Source: Flavobacterium soyae (lineage in GTDB: Bacteria; Bacteroidota; Bacteroidia; Flavobacteriales; Flavobacteriaceae). From it: a stretch of DNA of 64,000 nt. The notes below the pieces were generated by a model. The model searched no databases and was not told the origin of the DNA. It worked only from the letters and a program-made list of their open reading frames with translations. The DNA lies in the NCBI RefSeq assembly GCF_021245985.1, contig NZ_JAJQXA010000002.1:226668-290667 (forward strand), in the 5' to 3' direction. The number at the start of each line of letters is the position of its first letter. The first letter of the stretch is position 1. The translations under genes and the position numbers were made by a program. Positions 44,675-54,239 of the stretch are shown here, piece by piece.

Positions 44675-45614
44675 ATTCTGGTATTGCCACATTTTTAATA
44701 AAATCAATTACGAAGTTTTCAAATTCTTTGTTTAGCGAAAATTTATATTCTTTAGAGACACTGCTTGAAAATTTCTGATATAATTCAGTTGTTTTAATTA
44801 GCGAATTTTGCATGTTATATATAGTGCCAGACAATAACGTTCCATTTAAGTCTTCATAAGTTTCTTCTCCGCTCCAGTCATATATTTTCAAACTATCATA
44901 AAAAACATCTGTTGATTTTTTTTTAAGTGCTGCATCCCATTCTATCATTCTTATTAACTCCTTTTTCATGTAATGATCATAAGTGAGAATTGTAAAATAA
45001 AAATCTCTTCTTATCAGCTTAATTGATGCGGTGTAACAGGATTGCCAAAAAAAATTATAATGCTGAAAAAATATTTTTTTGTCCAATTTTTTATCCAAAG
45101 AAATACTATCCGAAAAAGCAATATTTCTTTCCAAAATGCTTTTCAGATTAATTTTATCTACATGAATTTTATAACCTCTTTTTATAGTCTCATAGAATTT
45201 TAAAATATTTCCTTCAGCACTATTTTGTAAAAATTTTGGCAATAACCATTTTAAACCAATATCATTTAGTTTTAAGTAATACCTGATCAACTTGATTTTC
45301 TTTATATCAATAATTGTTAAATCATACATTAAACCATCTTTTAAAATCACTTTGTTTTTATCGACCCCTTCTTTAAAGTCTTTATATACCCTTCTTGATA
45401 TTATTTTTCCTAAGGGATTAATCCATGAGTGATTCTCATTGTCTAAATATTTTATAGGATTATTAGTAAACAAGTATAAATCTATGTCAGAAAATTGATC
45501 TATAGAATCTTGAGAAAAACTCCCTATTGACACCAACGAAATAATGTCCTGATTGACAGACAATAGTAATTCAATGCCTTTATTTATAGTATGTACCCTT
45601 TCTGATGTATTCAT
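44661..45614 (-). CDS. Nucleotidyltransferase-fold protein
   Basis: The 317-aa protein has the polymerase-beta-type nucleotidyltransferase signature near its start: SIGSFSQDSIDQFSDIDLYLF (about residues 30-50), a GS motif followed by DxD. This pattern is shared by aminoglycoside and lincosamide adenylyltransferases and by other small-molecule nucleotidyltransferases. The rest is helical and not recognised. It sits between the beta-barrel gene (6 nt away) and the phosphopantetheinyl transferase gene (14-nt overlap), so it belongs to the cluster. It could adenylylate the product (self-protection or tailoring) or a precursor. The third catalytic carboxylate was not located with confidence. Confidence 0.65.
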   Translation of the reverse strand: MNTSERVHTINKGIELLLSVNQDIISLVSIGSFSQDSIDQFSDIDLYLFTNNPIKYLDNENHSWINPLGKIISRRVYKDFKEGVDKNKVILKDGLMYDLTIIDIKKIKLIRYYLKLNDIGLKWLLPKFLQNSAEGNILKFYETIKRGYKIHVDKINLKSILERNIAFSDSISLDKKLDKKIFFQHYNFFWQSCYTASIKLIRRDFYFTILTYDHYMKKELIRMIEWDAALKKKSTDVFYDSLKIYDWSGEETYEDLNGTLLSGTIYNMQNSLIKTTELYQKFSSSVSKEYKFSLNKEFENFVIDFIKNVAIPEYEKQ

Positions 45615-45620
45615 AATAAT

Positions 45621-48008
45621 TTAGTCTATTCGTTCTTTAATTTCATCAGAACCAATTTCTCTTTTTCTTTGTTTTTTCAACTTATTGTTTCCAAAATTAT
45701 AAGTAAACGTCAGTCTTATAATTCGCGGCTCATAACTGTAAAGAACATAAGAACTGTTCAAATTATCTGTAGACTCAAAACTATAATCACGTCCAAAAAT
45801 ATCGCTAAAACTCAATTGAACCCTGCTGTCCCATTTTGGAATTTTTTTATCTATACTTAAATTTACTCTCTGAAAATCATCTATACGGCTTACTCCTGAT
45901 ATTCTTTTTGAATTATAGGAAGCAAATACCTGAATAGAAAAGTCTTTGGGCAATGTGAAGTTTTGAGAAGTTCTTAAAACATAAAATGTATCATCCTCTT
46001 TTTTATCATCCATTTTTTGATCTAAATAGGATAATTGCAGGTTATTTTGCATATCCCACCAATTTGAAATCTTAAATGGTAAAGACAGAGAAAAATTTAA
46101 AACCTTTAGATAATCTATATTTAAGGACGTTAAAACTTGCTGGGCTGTGTTATCAGGAAATGTGGCTTGTGATCTGGCAATCGCGTTTTTTTCAATTGTG
46201 TACTCCAGCGATACTATATATTTTTTATACTGGTAATTTGTTGAAAGTGCGTTACTGATAGATGGTTTAAGCTCAATGTTCCCAAAATAATAGGTATTTG
46301 GATCCAGAAATAAAACAAAAGGAGCTAAATCAAAATAAGTAGGTCTTGAAATTCTTCTTCCATAGGAAAATTGCAGAGTATTGTTCTTATTTAATTTTCT
46401 GGACAAAAAGAAGGATGGAAAAAGTTCACTTAATTTAGAATCAAGAACATTTCCTTTCGTTAATAAGTTTAAATCCTGAGTCGAATATTCGTAACGCAAA
46501 CCAAGTTTAATATCAGTCTTATCATTTGCTTTCCAATCCATAGAGGAATAAACCGCTGCTATATTTTCAACTAAATCTGATTTTTCGCTAAATTCTTCAT
46601 TCTTTATATATTCATCATTTATTAAATCCTGCACCAAAACTGTATTTTCAAGATTTGAATTGGTATATTTTGATCCTAAATCAAATTTTACATTTTTGTT
46701 TATTTCTTTTGAATAATCTACTTTACCAACCCAAACATTTACAGGAGTCTTTTTTGTTGCCGAAAAAATTTCATTTTTATACTCATTTCCGGAGGCATCA
46801 AAATAAGTATTTTGATAGTTATTGGGAGCTCCGTTATAATAGTTCAAATAATCAACATCAAGGTTTAAAGTTTGTGAATCATCGATTTTCTTATTGAAAT
46901 TAATATTTGTACTAAATAAATCTCTCTGGCTGTCTTCATCATTAAATAAAACGATTGACGAATTATTACCCGTTGATTCACTTAGTGCCGTATTACCAAA
47001 TACTTCTTGTTTAAATCTACTTGTATTGCCATTAACAAGTAATCCAAGTGTGGTCTTATCATCAATATAATAATCCAGACCCAGCCTTCCGGAATAACCG
47101 TTTATTACCGGATATCTGTCACTAATCGTTTTATTATAATAAGTATTATTATCTGATAGTATGGTCGAAGAATTCGTAAATTGTCGAGGATTGTTATTTC
47201 TGTCAAAATTTAAATCTCCAAAAAAATTAATATCCTTTTTTCTGGTATTCCAGTTAATTCCTGCTTTTTCCTTATCTTTTTTTCCATACCCCACACCTAA
47301 AAGAACACCGCCATTTGTTCCTTCAGTATTTTTTTTAATCTGTTTTATATTTATTAATCCACCTGTGAATTCTGCATCATATTTAGATGGTGGATTTGAT
47401 ATTAATTCAATTTTGTCAATATCTTTAGCATTAGTACTGCTTAACATTTGCAAAAGAGATGCAATAGGAACTCTTACCAGCTTGTCATTGATCATTATAC
47501 CAACTTCTGTTTTACCATTAAGCGTTATTGCACTACCGTTTGAGCCAATATCCACTCCAGGCATTCTTTGCAATACTTCTAAAGCACTTCCTGAAATTCC
47601 TATCGGAGTACCCTCAACGTTAACAACCAAACGATCCGTCTTTTGAACCATTTGTTGTTTTTTTGTTGATATCACCACTTCCTTCAAAACATTGTCTGTT
47701 ACCAATACAATTGGGCTAATGTTCAGGTCTTTATTTTCTATAACGATATCTGTTTTATATTCCTGAAAAGAGAAAGCAGAAACGATTAAAATATAATTGC
47801 CATTTTTTATGTTTTTAATACTAAATGCGCCATCAATTCCTGATTGAACAGGCCGAATTTTTACGGTATCATTTACTGCAATAATTTCAATTTTTGCTAA
47901 TGACACAGCATTTTCTTTATTATCTTTTATACTACCAGATACATTATATTGTGCGATACAACTTGTAGAAATAATAAATAAAAAAATAACTGATAGTATA
48001 CTTTTCAT
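45621..48008 (-). CDS. Outer-membrane beta-barrel protein with carboxypeptidase-like N-terminal domain (TonB receptor-like)
   Basis: The 795-aa protein has a signal peptide (MKSILSVIFLFIISTSCIAQ), then a CarboxypepD_reg-like domain (YNVSGSIKDNKENAVSLAKIEI, to about residue 110). A plug-like segment follows (EVLQRMPGVDIGSNGSAITLNGKTEVGIMINDKL). The rest is amphipathic barrel (for example GRLGLDYYIDDKTTLGLLVNG) ending FTYNFGNNKLKKQ plus a basic tail. This fits the OMP_b-brl_3 type of flavobacterial outer-membrane proteins more than a classical siderophore receptor. Being inside the cluster, it may carry the product across the outer membrane. Direction is unknown. Confidence 0.75.
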   Translation of the reverse strand: MKSILSVIFLFIISTSCIAQYNVSGSIKDNKENAVSLAKIEIIAVNDTVKIRPVQSGIDGAFSIKNIKNGNYILIVSAFSFQEYKTDIVIENKDLNISPIVLVTDNVLKEVVISTKKQQMVQKTDRLVVNVEGTPIGISGSALEVLQRMPGVDIGSNGSAITLNGKTEVGIMINDKLVRVPIASLLQMLSSTNAKDIDKIELISNPPSKYDAEFTGGLINIKQIKKNTEGTNGGVLLGVGYGKKDKEKAGINWNTRKKDINFFGDLNFDRNNNPRQFTNSSTILSDNNTYYNKTISDRYPVINGYSGRLGLDYYIDDKTTLGLLVNGNTSRFKQEVFGNTALSESTGNNSSIVLFNDEDSQRDLFSTNINFNKKIDDSQTLNLDVDYLNYYNGAPNNYQNTYFDASGNEYKNEIFSATKKTPVNVWVGKVDYSKEINKNVKFDLGSKYTNSNLENTVLVQDLINDEYIKNEEFSEKSDLVENIAAVYSSMDWKANDKTDIKLGLRYEYSTQDLNLLTKGNVLDSKLSELFPSFFLSRKLNKNNTLQFSYGRRISRPTYFDLAPFVLFLDPNTYYFGNIELKPSISNALSTNYQYKKYIVSLEYTIEKNAIARSQATFPDNTAQQVLTSLNIDYLKVLNFSLSLPFKISNWWDMQNNLQLSYLDQKMDDKKEDDTFYVLRTSQNFTLPKDFSIQVFASYNSKRISGVSRIDDFQRVNLSIDKKIPKWDSRVQLSFSDIFGRDYSFESTDNLNSSYVLYSYEPRIIRLTFTYNFGNNKLKKQRKREIGSDEIKERID

Positions 48009-48025
48009 ATGTTTGATATTCTGAT

Positions 48026-51000
48026 TTAAAAGTTAAAATTGATTTCGATGTTTTGCTTAAGTTCTTTTTCTGTTTGCAATAAAATGTCATAATCTGCCAA
48101 TTTATCGTCAGGATTTTTTATGATTTCCTGTATTATTTTTTTAAATTTTTCAATAATGATTGTAATATTATGGAGTGAATAATAATCTGAATTGTACTCT
48201 AAGGCACAGCATAATTTATCATCATCATGATAAAAATTAAATGTTAAAGGAAATCTGCTTACTTTGTGTTTATATTGAAACGGCTTTATTTCAACCGCAT
48301 TAAATCCCGAAATATCAGTTAATGAAAAATCTGGGTTTTGATATGCAATCATTACATCAAACAATGGTGAATTCCTGTTTTGTAATGTTGTAAAGGGAAA
48401 ACCTGAAAATTGAAATGAATTAATAATTTTTTGATTTATAGTATTGAAAACTTCTTTAAAAGTATCTTCTTTCTTTATCATAAATCGCAACGGTACTGTA
48501 TTAACAAACATTCCAATGCATGGAAATAATTCAGTCGAATTTCGTCCAGAATTTACCGTGCCAATACAAATATCTTTATGATTGGAATACTTATGTATAA
48601 AAGACCCCACTAATGAAATTAATATGGAGTATACCGATAAATTAAAAGTGTAGGCTAATTTTACCAGCTCTGTTTTTTCATTGGCATCAATTATAAAATT
48701 AACCTCATTGCCATTAAATGAAACTTCATCATGCTTTAAGTCTTTAAAAAATGAGTCTTTTATTTGATATCCTTTCAATTCTTTAGTCCAATACGCATTT
48801 GCATTTTCATCCAAAGGCTGGTTATTTATCCATTCTGAATAATCTTTGAACTGAAATGGTAATGGATTGATTTCATATTCTTTTCCTTCAGACAACTGGT
48901 TGTAAATAACCATTAGTTCTTTTATAAATATTTCAACAGACCATCCATCCATAATAATGTGGTGTGTTGAAAATAACAAGTACTGTGTAAATTCATCAAC
49001 CACAACATGGTATAATCTTAGTAATAAGTCTTTCTCCAATTCAAATTCTTTGTACAAAATTGAAGTTGAGAAAGCATCAAATTGTTCACTTTCTACCTCG
49101 ATAGTTTTCAATTCAAAATTCACTTCACCGACAGGTTTAATCTTTTGTTTTGGAATTCCTGCTAATGAAAAAAAGTTAGTTCTTAAACTCTCCTGTTTAT
49201 CGATAACCTGCAATAATGCCTGGTTTAGTATAGAGATATTGAGATTTCCCTGAATTTCATAAATAGCATTCATATTGTATGCTATCGATGCTTCAGTTCG
49301 CTGAGATGCTATCCATATATTTTTTTGTGCATGGGTAAGATCATAGAATTCTTTCTCAGGAGCAGTTGAAATTGGATAAAAGGTAGTTCCCTTAGATATA
49401 ATATTATCGATTAATGCTCCTATGGATTTAATAGTCGGATTAACAAAAATATCTTTTTGAGACAAGCTGCAGCCAAATAACTTATTGATCTCATATATTA
49501 TTCGAACTGCATTTAAAGAATGTCCTCCTAATTTAAAAAAATTATCCGTGATACTTACCTGATTTACCGGCAGATTTTGTAGCCATAATGCAAGCAGCTT
49601 TTCCTCTGTTTTAGTTTGCGGCAACGCTGCCTCATCCAGACGATAGGTTATATTTTGGTTTGCCAGTGCTTTTCTATCTATTTTATTGTTAGGCGTTAAT
49701 GGAAATTTTTCTAATCTTACAATGATTTTTGGTACCATGTACTCCGGCAATTCTTTTTGTAGAATTTGAGTAACCAAATCTTCCTGAAACAGATCATTCG
49801 TTTTTACAAAAGCAGCCAAAAAAGCCTCGTCATTTATTTTTTTAGCAATTACAATCGCTTGATCAATATTCGGTATTTTGACTAATTTTTCTTCAATCTC
49901 ACCTAATTCAATTCGATAGCCTCTTATTTTAACCTGAAAATCATTTCTTCCTAAAAATTCGATTTCACCTTTATCATTCCATTTACCTAAATCTCCGGTG
50001 TTGTATAATCTTTCTTTATAATCAGCTATATAAGGAAATCTTTCATTTGTTAATTCAGCATTCAGATAATAACCTTTGGCGTGACCATCACCGCCGATAT
50101 AAATATCGCCAATTGCGCCAATCGAAACGGTATTACGCCATTGATCTAAAATATAGAATGAGGTATTATCTATTGGTTTTCCAATGTTTTTGGCATCACG
50201 AGGCTGTACTATTTTTTTAGTACTCGACCAGATTGTTGTTTCCGTTGGACCATACATATTCCAAACTTCTTTGCAAGTACTAATAAGTTTCCCTGCTAAT
50301 GTTTCACTTAGTAAATCTCCTCCGCAAAGTATTTTTAAGGATTTATTTCCATTCCAGCCGGCATGAAACAACATTTGAAAAAAACTTGGAGTTGCCTGTA
50401 CAATAGTTGGTTTTGTATGCTCTATATCTGAAATAACTTTTGTTAAATCAGAAAGTACATCGCTCTTAACAACACGTAAAACCGAACCTGAAATGATAGG
50501 CAGAAATAACTCAAGAATTGAAATATCAAATGAATACGTAGTCACTGCATAAAAAATATCATCAGAAGTGATACCCGGCTCCTTTTGCATGCTCCATAAA
50601 AAATTAATTAAGGATTGGTGCCCAATTTCAACCCCTTTAGGATTTCCAGTCGAACCAGATGTATAAATTATATAGGCTGTATCGTTAAAAGCCGGTAATG
50701 CCGTGATATAATCTTCAGCTCGAAAATCTTTTATATCTTCTAATATAAATTCTTTCGTATTTTTAAAATCAAAACTAACTGAAAGATCTTCACTTATAAT
50801 AATGCTTTCGCATTTGCTGTTTTCTATAATATATTCTAATCTATCCTTAGGAAAATTAGGATCAAGAGGAATGTAAGGCCTGCCGGATTTAATGACCCCC
50901 AACAATACACATACTAAATTGGCCGATCTGTTTAATAAAACTGCTATTGGCCTTTTTTTCTGCGAATTGATATTTTGAAGAATATAAGTAGCTACTTTAT

Positions 51001-52477
51001 TGGATTCAAAATCTAATTGAGAATAACTTAATTCTTGGTCACCATCACTAACGGCTATTTTATCTTGAAATAATTTTACATTTTTCAGGAAAACATCAAC
51101 AAAGGTCTCAGAAGGGTATGAAACAGTAGTGTTATTAAATTCTTTTATAATTTTTGCCCTTTCCTGTACAGAAAGGTAATTTATATCTTTTATTTTTTGA
51201 GATGAATCAAGTAATACCTCATGCAGTATATTTTCAAAATGAATGGCAAATTCATCTATACTATAACCCGTAAAATAACTTTCATTATAATCAAAGTCAA
51301 TTTTTACATCTTCTTCCTCATCAAATTCTCTTATATAGACAGCTAATGGTACTCTTTCAGATTCATGGCTTAAAGGAATAACGGTTGTTTTTGTTCCATA
51401 AAAATTATTGGAATAATTTTGTTTTTCATAAGACAATGTAATACTAAACAGTCGGTCTGTCTCTTCAAAAATATTTAATGCCTGAATGAGTTTACCTAAA
51501 GGAAATCTTTGATGTCTGTATTCCTGACGTAGTTTATTTTTAATTTGTAAAATTAATTCCTGAAAAGAATTGTCAAAATCTAATGCCAGGCGCAAAGGCG
51601 CAATGCCCATAAATAAGCCCACCGTTTTTTTAAAACTTGATTTTCCTCTATTTAATACCGGGATACCTATAGATAAATCATCAGATCTATAATATCTGCC
51701 GAAGTATATATATAATACTCCTAAAATGATATGAAAAGCAGAGGCATTATGCTTACCGGCCAGCTCGTTGATTTGATTGTACATTGCTCTCTTAATGTAT
51801 ATTTCTTTCCTTTTACTTTCATTCTTTTTTTCAGAAATTAAAGGAATTAGTGCATCCGGTAAATTTGAAAATTCTTTTGTCCAAAATTTTTTGTCTTCCA
51901 AAAAAGTATTCGAATCCTGATAATTAATATCATCATGAACAAAATCAACGTAAGTAAAAGGATAATCAGATTGTATTTTTCCGTGCTCAACTATTTCATT
52001 ATAATTTTGAACCAAACGCTGAAACATTAAAGATGTACCCCAGCCATCTGTAATAATATGATGGTATTTAGAGAATAAATAAAATAAATCGTCGTGTACT
52101 TTAATTAAAATAAATTTATGCAGTAGTACTTTTTTATTCAAATCAAATGGCATCTGAAAATTATTACGCATAAATTCCAAAGAAATTCTCTCAGCATCAG
52201 ATTCGTTAGAATAGTCAACACACTCTAAATCAGAGTCATGAACATCAAGTATGTAAAAATAAGGGATGCCGTTGTTTGAATCTATAATAATTCGGTACGC
52301 ATCGTGTTGGTTTATTAAATGAATATAAGCGTCTTTAAAAGCATCTACATTGATATTTCCCCTAATTTCAATTTTAGCCCCAATATTATATATAGCATCG
52401 TTTGGGTATAGGATCTGTTCAAAATAAATATCTTGCTGTGGGAGCGTGAGGGAGAAATTATTGATTAATTGTTCCAT
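48026..52477 (-). CDS. NRPS protein: C - A(Gly) - PCP - C
   Basis: This 1483-aa protein has an N-terminal C domain (about 8-430; HHIITDG at 139-145), A (about 450-945; IIYTSGSTGNPKG, MYGPTETTIW, NTGDLGKW, NNKIDRKAL), PCP (FFKLGGHSLNA, near 1000) and a second C (about 1045-1470; HHIIMDGWS). By-eye pocket residues D-I-L-Q-L-G-M-I-W-K match glycine codes. Its first C domain is intact and opens LPQQDIYFEQILYPNDAIYNIG; since other proteins here start with broken C domains, this may be the chain-starting protein, perhaps acylating Gly. The start overlaps the ABC exporter stop by 13 nt. Confidence 0.9.
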   Translation of the reverse strand: MEQLINNFSLTLPQQDIYFEQILYPNDAIYNIGAKIEIRGNINVDAFKDAYIHLINQHDAYRIIIDSNNGIPYFYILDVHDSDLECVDYSNESDAERISLEFMRNNFQMPFDLNKKVLLHKFILIKVHDDLFYLFSKYHHIITDGWGTSLMFQRLVQNYNEIVEHGKIQSDYPFTYVDFVHDDINYQDSNTFLEDKKFWTKEFSNLPDALIPLISEKKNESKRKEIYIKRAMYNQINELAGKHNASAFHIILGVLYIYFGRYYRSDDLSIGIPVLNRGKSSFKKTVGLFMGIAPLRLALDFDNSFQELILQIKNKLRQEYRHQRFPLGKLIQALNIFEETDRLFSITLSYEKQNYSNNFYGTKTTVIPLSHESERVPLAVYIREFDEEEDVKIDFDYNESYFTGYSIDEFAIHFENILHEVLLDSSQKIKDINYLSVQERAKIIKEFNNTTVSYPSETFVDVFLKNVKLFQDKIAVSDGDQELSYSQLDFESNKVATYILQNINSQKKRPIAVLLNRSANLVCVLLGVIKSGRPYIPLDPNFPKDRLEYIIENSKCESIIISEDLSVSFDFKNTKEFILEDIKDFRAEDYITALPAFNDTAYIIYTSGSTGNPKGVEIGHQSLINFLWSMQKEPGITSDDIFYAVTTYSFDISILELFLPIISGSVLRVVKSDVLSDLTKVISDIEHTKPTIVQATPSFFQMLFHAGWNGNKSLKILCGGDLLSETLAGKLISTCKEVWNMYGPTETTIWSSTKKIVQPRDAKNIGKPIDNTSFYILDQWRNTVSIGAIGDIYIGGDGHAKGYYLNAELTNERFPYIADYKERLYNTGDLGKWNDKGEIEFLGRNDFQVKIRGYRIELGEIEEKLVKIPNIDQAIVIAKKINDEAFLAAFVKTNDLFQEDLVTQILQKELPEYMVPKIIVRLEKFPLTPNNKIDRKALANQNITYRLDEAALPQTKTEEKLLALWLQNLPVNQVSITDNFFKLGGHSLNAVRIIYEINKLFGCSLSQKDIFVNPTIKSIGALIDNIISKGTTFYPISTAPEKEFYDLTHAQKNIWIASQRTEASIAYNMNAIYEIQGNLNISILNQALLQVIDKQESLRTNFFSLAGIPKQKIKPVGEVNFELKTIEVESEQFDAFSTSILYKEFELEKDLLLRLYHVVVDEFTQYLLFSTHHIIMDGWSVEIFIKELMVIYNQLSEGKEYEINPLPFQFKDYSEWINNQPLDENANAYWTKELKGYQIKDSFFKDLKHDEVSFNGNEVNFIIDANEKTELVKLAYTFNLSVYSILISLVGSFIHKYSNHKDICIGTVNSGRNSTELFPCIGMFVNTVPLRFMIKKEDTFKEVFNTINQKIINSFQFSGFPFTTLQNRNSPLFDVMIAYQNPDFSLTDISGFNAVEIKPFQYKHKVSRFPLTFNFYHDDDKLCCALEYNSDYYSLHNITIIIEKFKKIIQEIIKNPDDKLADYDILLQTEKELKQNIEINFNF

Positions 52478-54084
52478 AAAATAGCTTGACTAAATTCATT
52501 TTTTTCTATTCTTATATCTTTTATTATTTTTCCGTATTCAAATTTTAAAATCCGGTCTGCATGTTTGAAATAAGCGTCATCATGAGTAACGGCAATAATT
52601 GTTTTACCTTGCTGTTTGAACATTGGGATTAATTTTTCGTAAAAATATTTTCTGAAATAAGGGTCTTGATCTGCTGCCCATTCGTCTAAAATTAGTATCG
52701 GACTTTTTTCAAGCATCGCAAATATCATAGACATTCTTTTACTCTGACCTTTGGAAAATTTTCTTCTTGCAGATGATTCTTCATCGTCGGTAAGAACTTT
52801 GTCCAGCTCCATTAATTCTAATAAAGAGATATATTCCTTATTGTTTTTGAGGGAATAATTGTCATAATTCTGAGAGAAAATATAGTTATCCGTAAATATT
52901 ACAGATAATAAATTCTGGTAATTAGGCGTGTTGGATTGAACAGGAATTTTATTTAATAAAATTTCACCTGATGAAGGGCTGTACAATCCGGTTAACAGAT
53001 TTATAAAAGTACTTTTACCGCTTCCATTTCCTCCAATTATAAAGATGGTTTCACCTTTGTTTATAGAAAGATTTATTGGTCCTAATCCGAAAGAAGAATT
53101 ATGCTCGAATTTACAGTCTTTAAATTGTAAATTTTCAAAATCAATAACTTGCATCTGCCCCTTTTGTTCTTCAATTTCATTTGTGTTAATTTCTTTAAAA
53201 AAAGATTTTACTCTTTTTATTGCAATTCTTGTCCTTGTGTACATGTTTTGCATTGTAATTAACTTATTTAAAGGCCCTGACATAAATAGCAGTACTGTTA
53301 CAAAAGAGACCATTTCTTTCGACTGAATTATGCCAAAAGCAGGAAGCAAAAAAAGGATGACACCAAAAACTATATAAAGTCCGTATTGACTTAATATATT
53401 GATAGCATTAAAATTATTAGCTAAAAATTTATCTAAATCTTTGGCACCGGTTCTATTAGCAGATACACTATTATATAAGTTATTTTTTCTTGTTTCACTT
53501 ATCTTTAATTCCTTGAATCCCTGAATAATATCATGAATGTATTTATTAAAAAAATCATTCTCACTTCTTAAAATACTCAGTTTTTTTGCTAATTTTTTGC
53601 CAACAAGAAAGTATACGTAGGCTATAATAGCGATCAGAGCAACAATCACTAATGTACTTTTATAGGATAGTATAAATAAATAACCAATACATAATAAGAT
53701 CATTAATAAAGAATTGAGCGTGTTTGTCATTATTCCGGGCAGAAATATAAAGACCCTCATTTCTTCAATAATTCCATATATTCTTTCAGTTCCTAAGGTT
53801 TCCAATTGCTTTAAGGAAGAACTTTGAAGCTTTTTAGCTAGGATCAATTCATTATCATACACAAAATTGTAGGTGTAGTCGATTATTTTTTTTTGGAAAA
53901 ACAGGTTTAACAGGTAAGAATAAACAATAAAGGAAAAGAAGGTAATTCTTAGATAATTCTTAGACTTAAAATTTTCATCTGTTATTGCGACATTTAGTAT
54001 ATATATAATTCCAAGCGTTAATAAGGTATTTACTAACGAATAGAATATCAACAGCAAAATTTTATTTAGATTTATTTTAATCAT
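52465..54084 (-). CDS. Cyclic-peptide export ABC transporter (SyrD/PvdE-like)
   Basis: This 539-aa protein fuses a six-helix membrane domain (about 1-300) to an ATPase domain. Walker A is IIGGNGSGKSTFINLL (about 349-364), the signature region is FSKGQSKRMSMIFAML, and Walker B is ILILDEWAADQDPYFRKYFYEKL. The WAADQDP extension and the VTHDDAYF H-loop are hallmarks of the SyrD/PvdE cyclic-peptide exporter family. It should export the NRPS product or a precursor from the cytoplasm. The start is 155 nt after the first NRPS stop. A lone TAATTTTG on the minus strand (54151-54158) could be an internal promoter, but no -33 element is seen. Confidence 0.9.
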   Translation of the reverse strand: MIKINLNKILLLIFYSLVNTLLTLGIIYILNVAITDENFKSKNYLRITFFSFIVYSYLLNLFFQKKIIDYTYNFVYDNELILAKKLQSSSLKQLETLGTERIYGIIEEMRVFIFLPGIMTNTLNSLLMILLCIGYLFILSYKSTLVIVALIAIIAYVYFLVGKKLAKKLSILRSENDFFNKYIHDIIQGFKELKISETRKNNLYNSVSANRTGAKDLDKFLANNFNAINILSQYGLYIVFGVILFLLPAFGIIQSKEMVSFVTVLLFMSGPLNKLITMQNMYTRTRIAIKRVKSFFKEINTNEIEEQKGQMQVIDFENLQFKDCKFEHNSSFGLGPINLSINKGETIFIIGGNGSGKSTFINLLTGLYSPSSGEILLNKIPVQSNTPNYQNLLSVIFTDNYIFSQNYDNYSLKNNKEYISLLELMELDKVLTDDEESSARRKFSKGQSKRMSMIFAMLEKSPILILDEWAADQDPYFRKYFYEKLIPMFKQQGKTIIAVTHDDAYFKHADRILKFEYGKIIKDIRIEKNEFSQAILWNN

Positions 54085-54239
54085 TTAGGATTTCAATTAA
54101 TTACCTCTGCTTAAACTTTTTTATTACAATTTTGAAATAATAAACACTATCAAAATTATTGCGTCATGAATTTGTCATTGCTTTAAATTGGCCGCTGTCA
54201 ATAAAATTCTTCTGTATCGACAATCTTTTCCGGTATGTT

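Noticed and set aside
44675..44707. Longer phosphopantetheinyl transferase start.
   Set aside because: The extra 11 residues overlap the preceding gene further and show no family similarity.
45621..48008. Classical TonB-dependent siderophore receptor as proof of a siderophore.
   Set aside because: The sequence fits the general OMP_b-brl_3 type. A siderophore role for the cluster remains inference.
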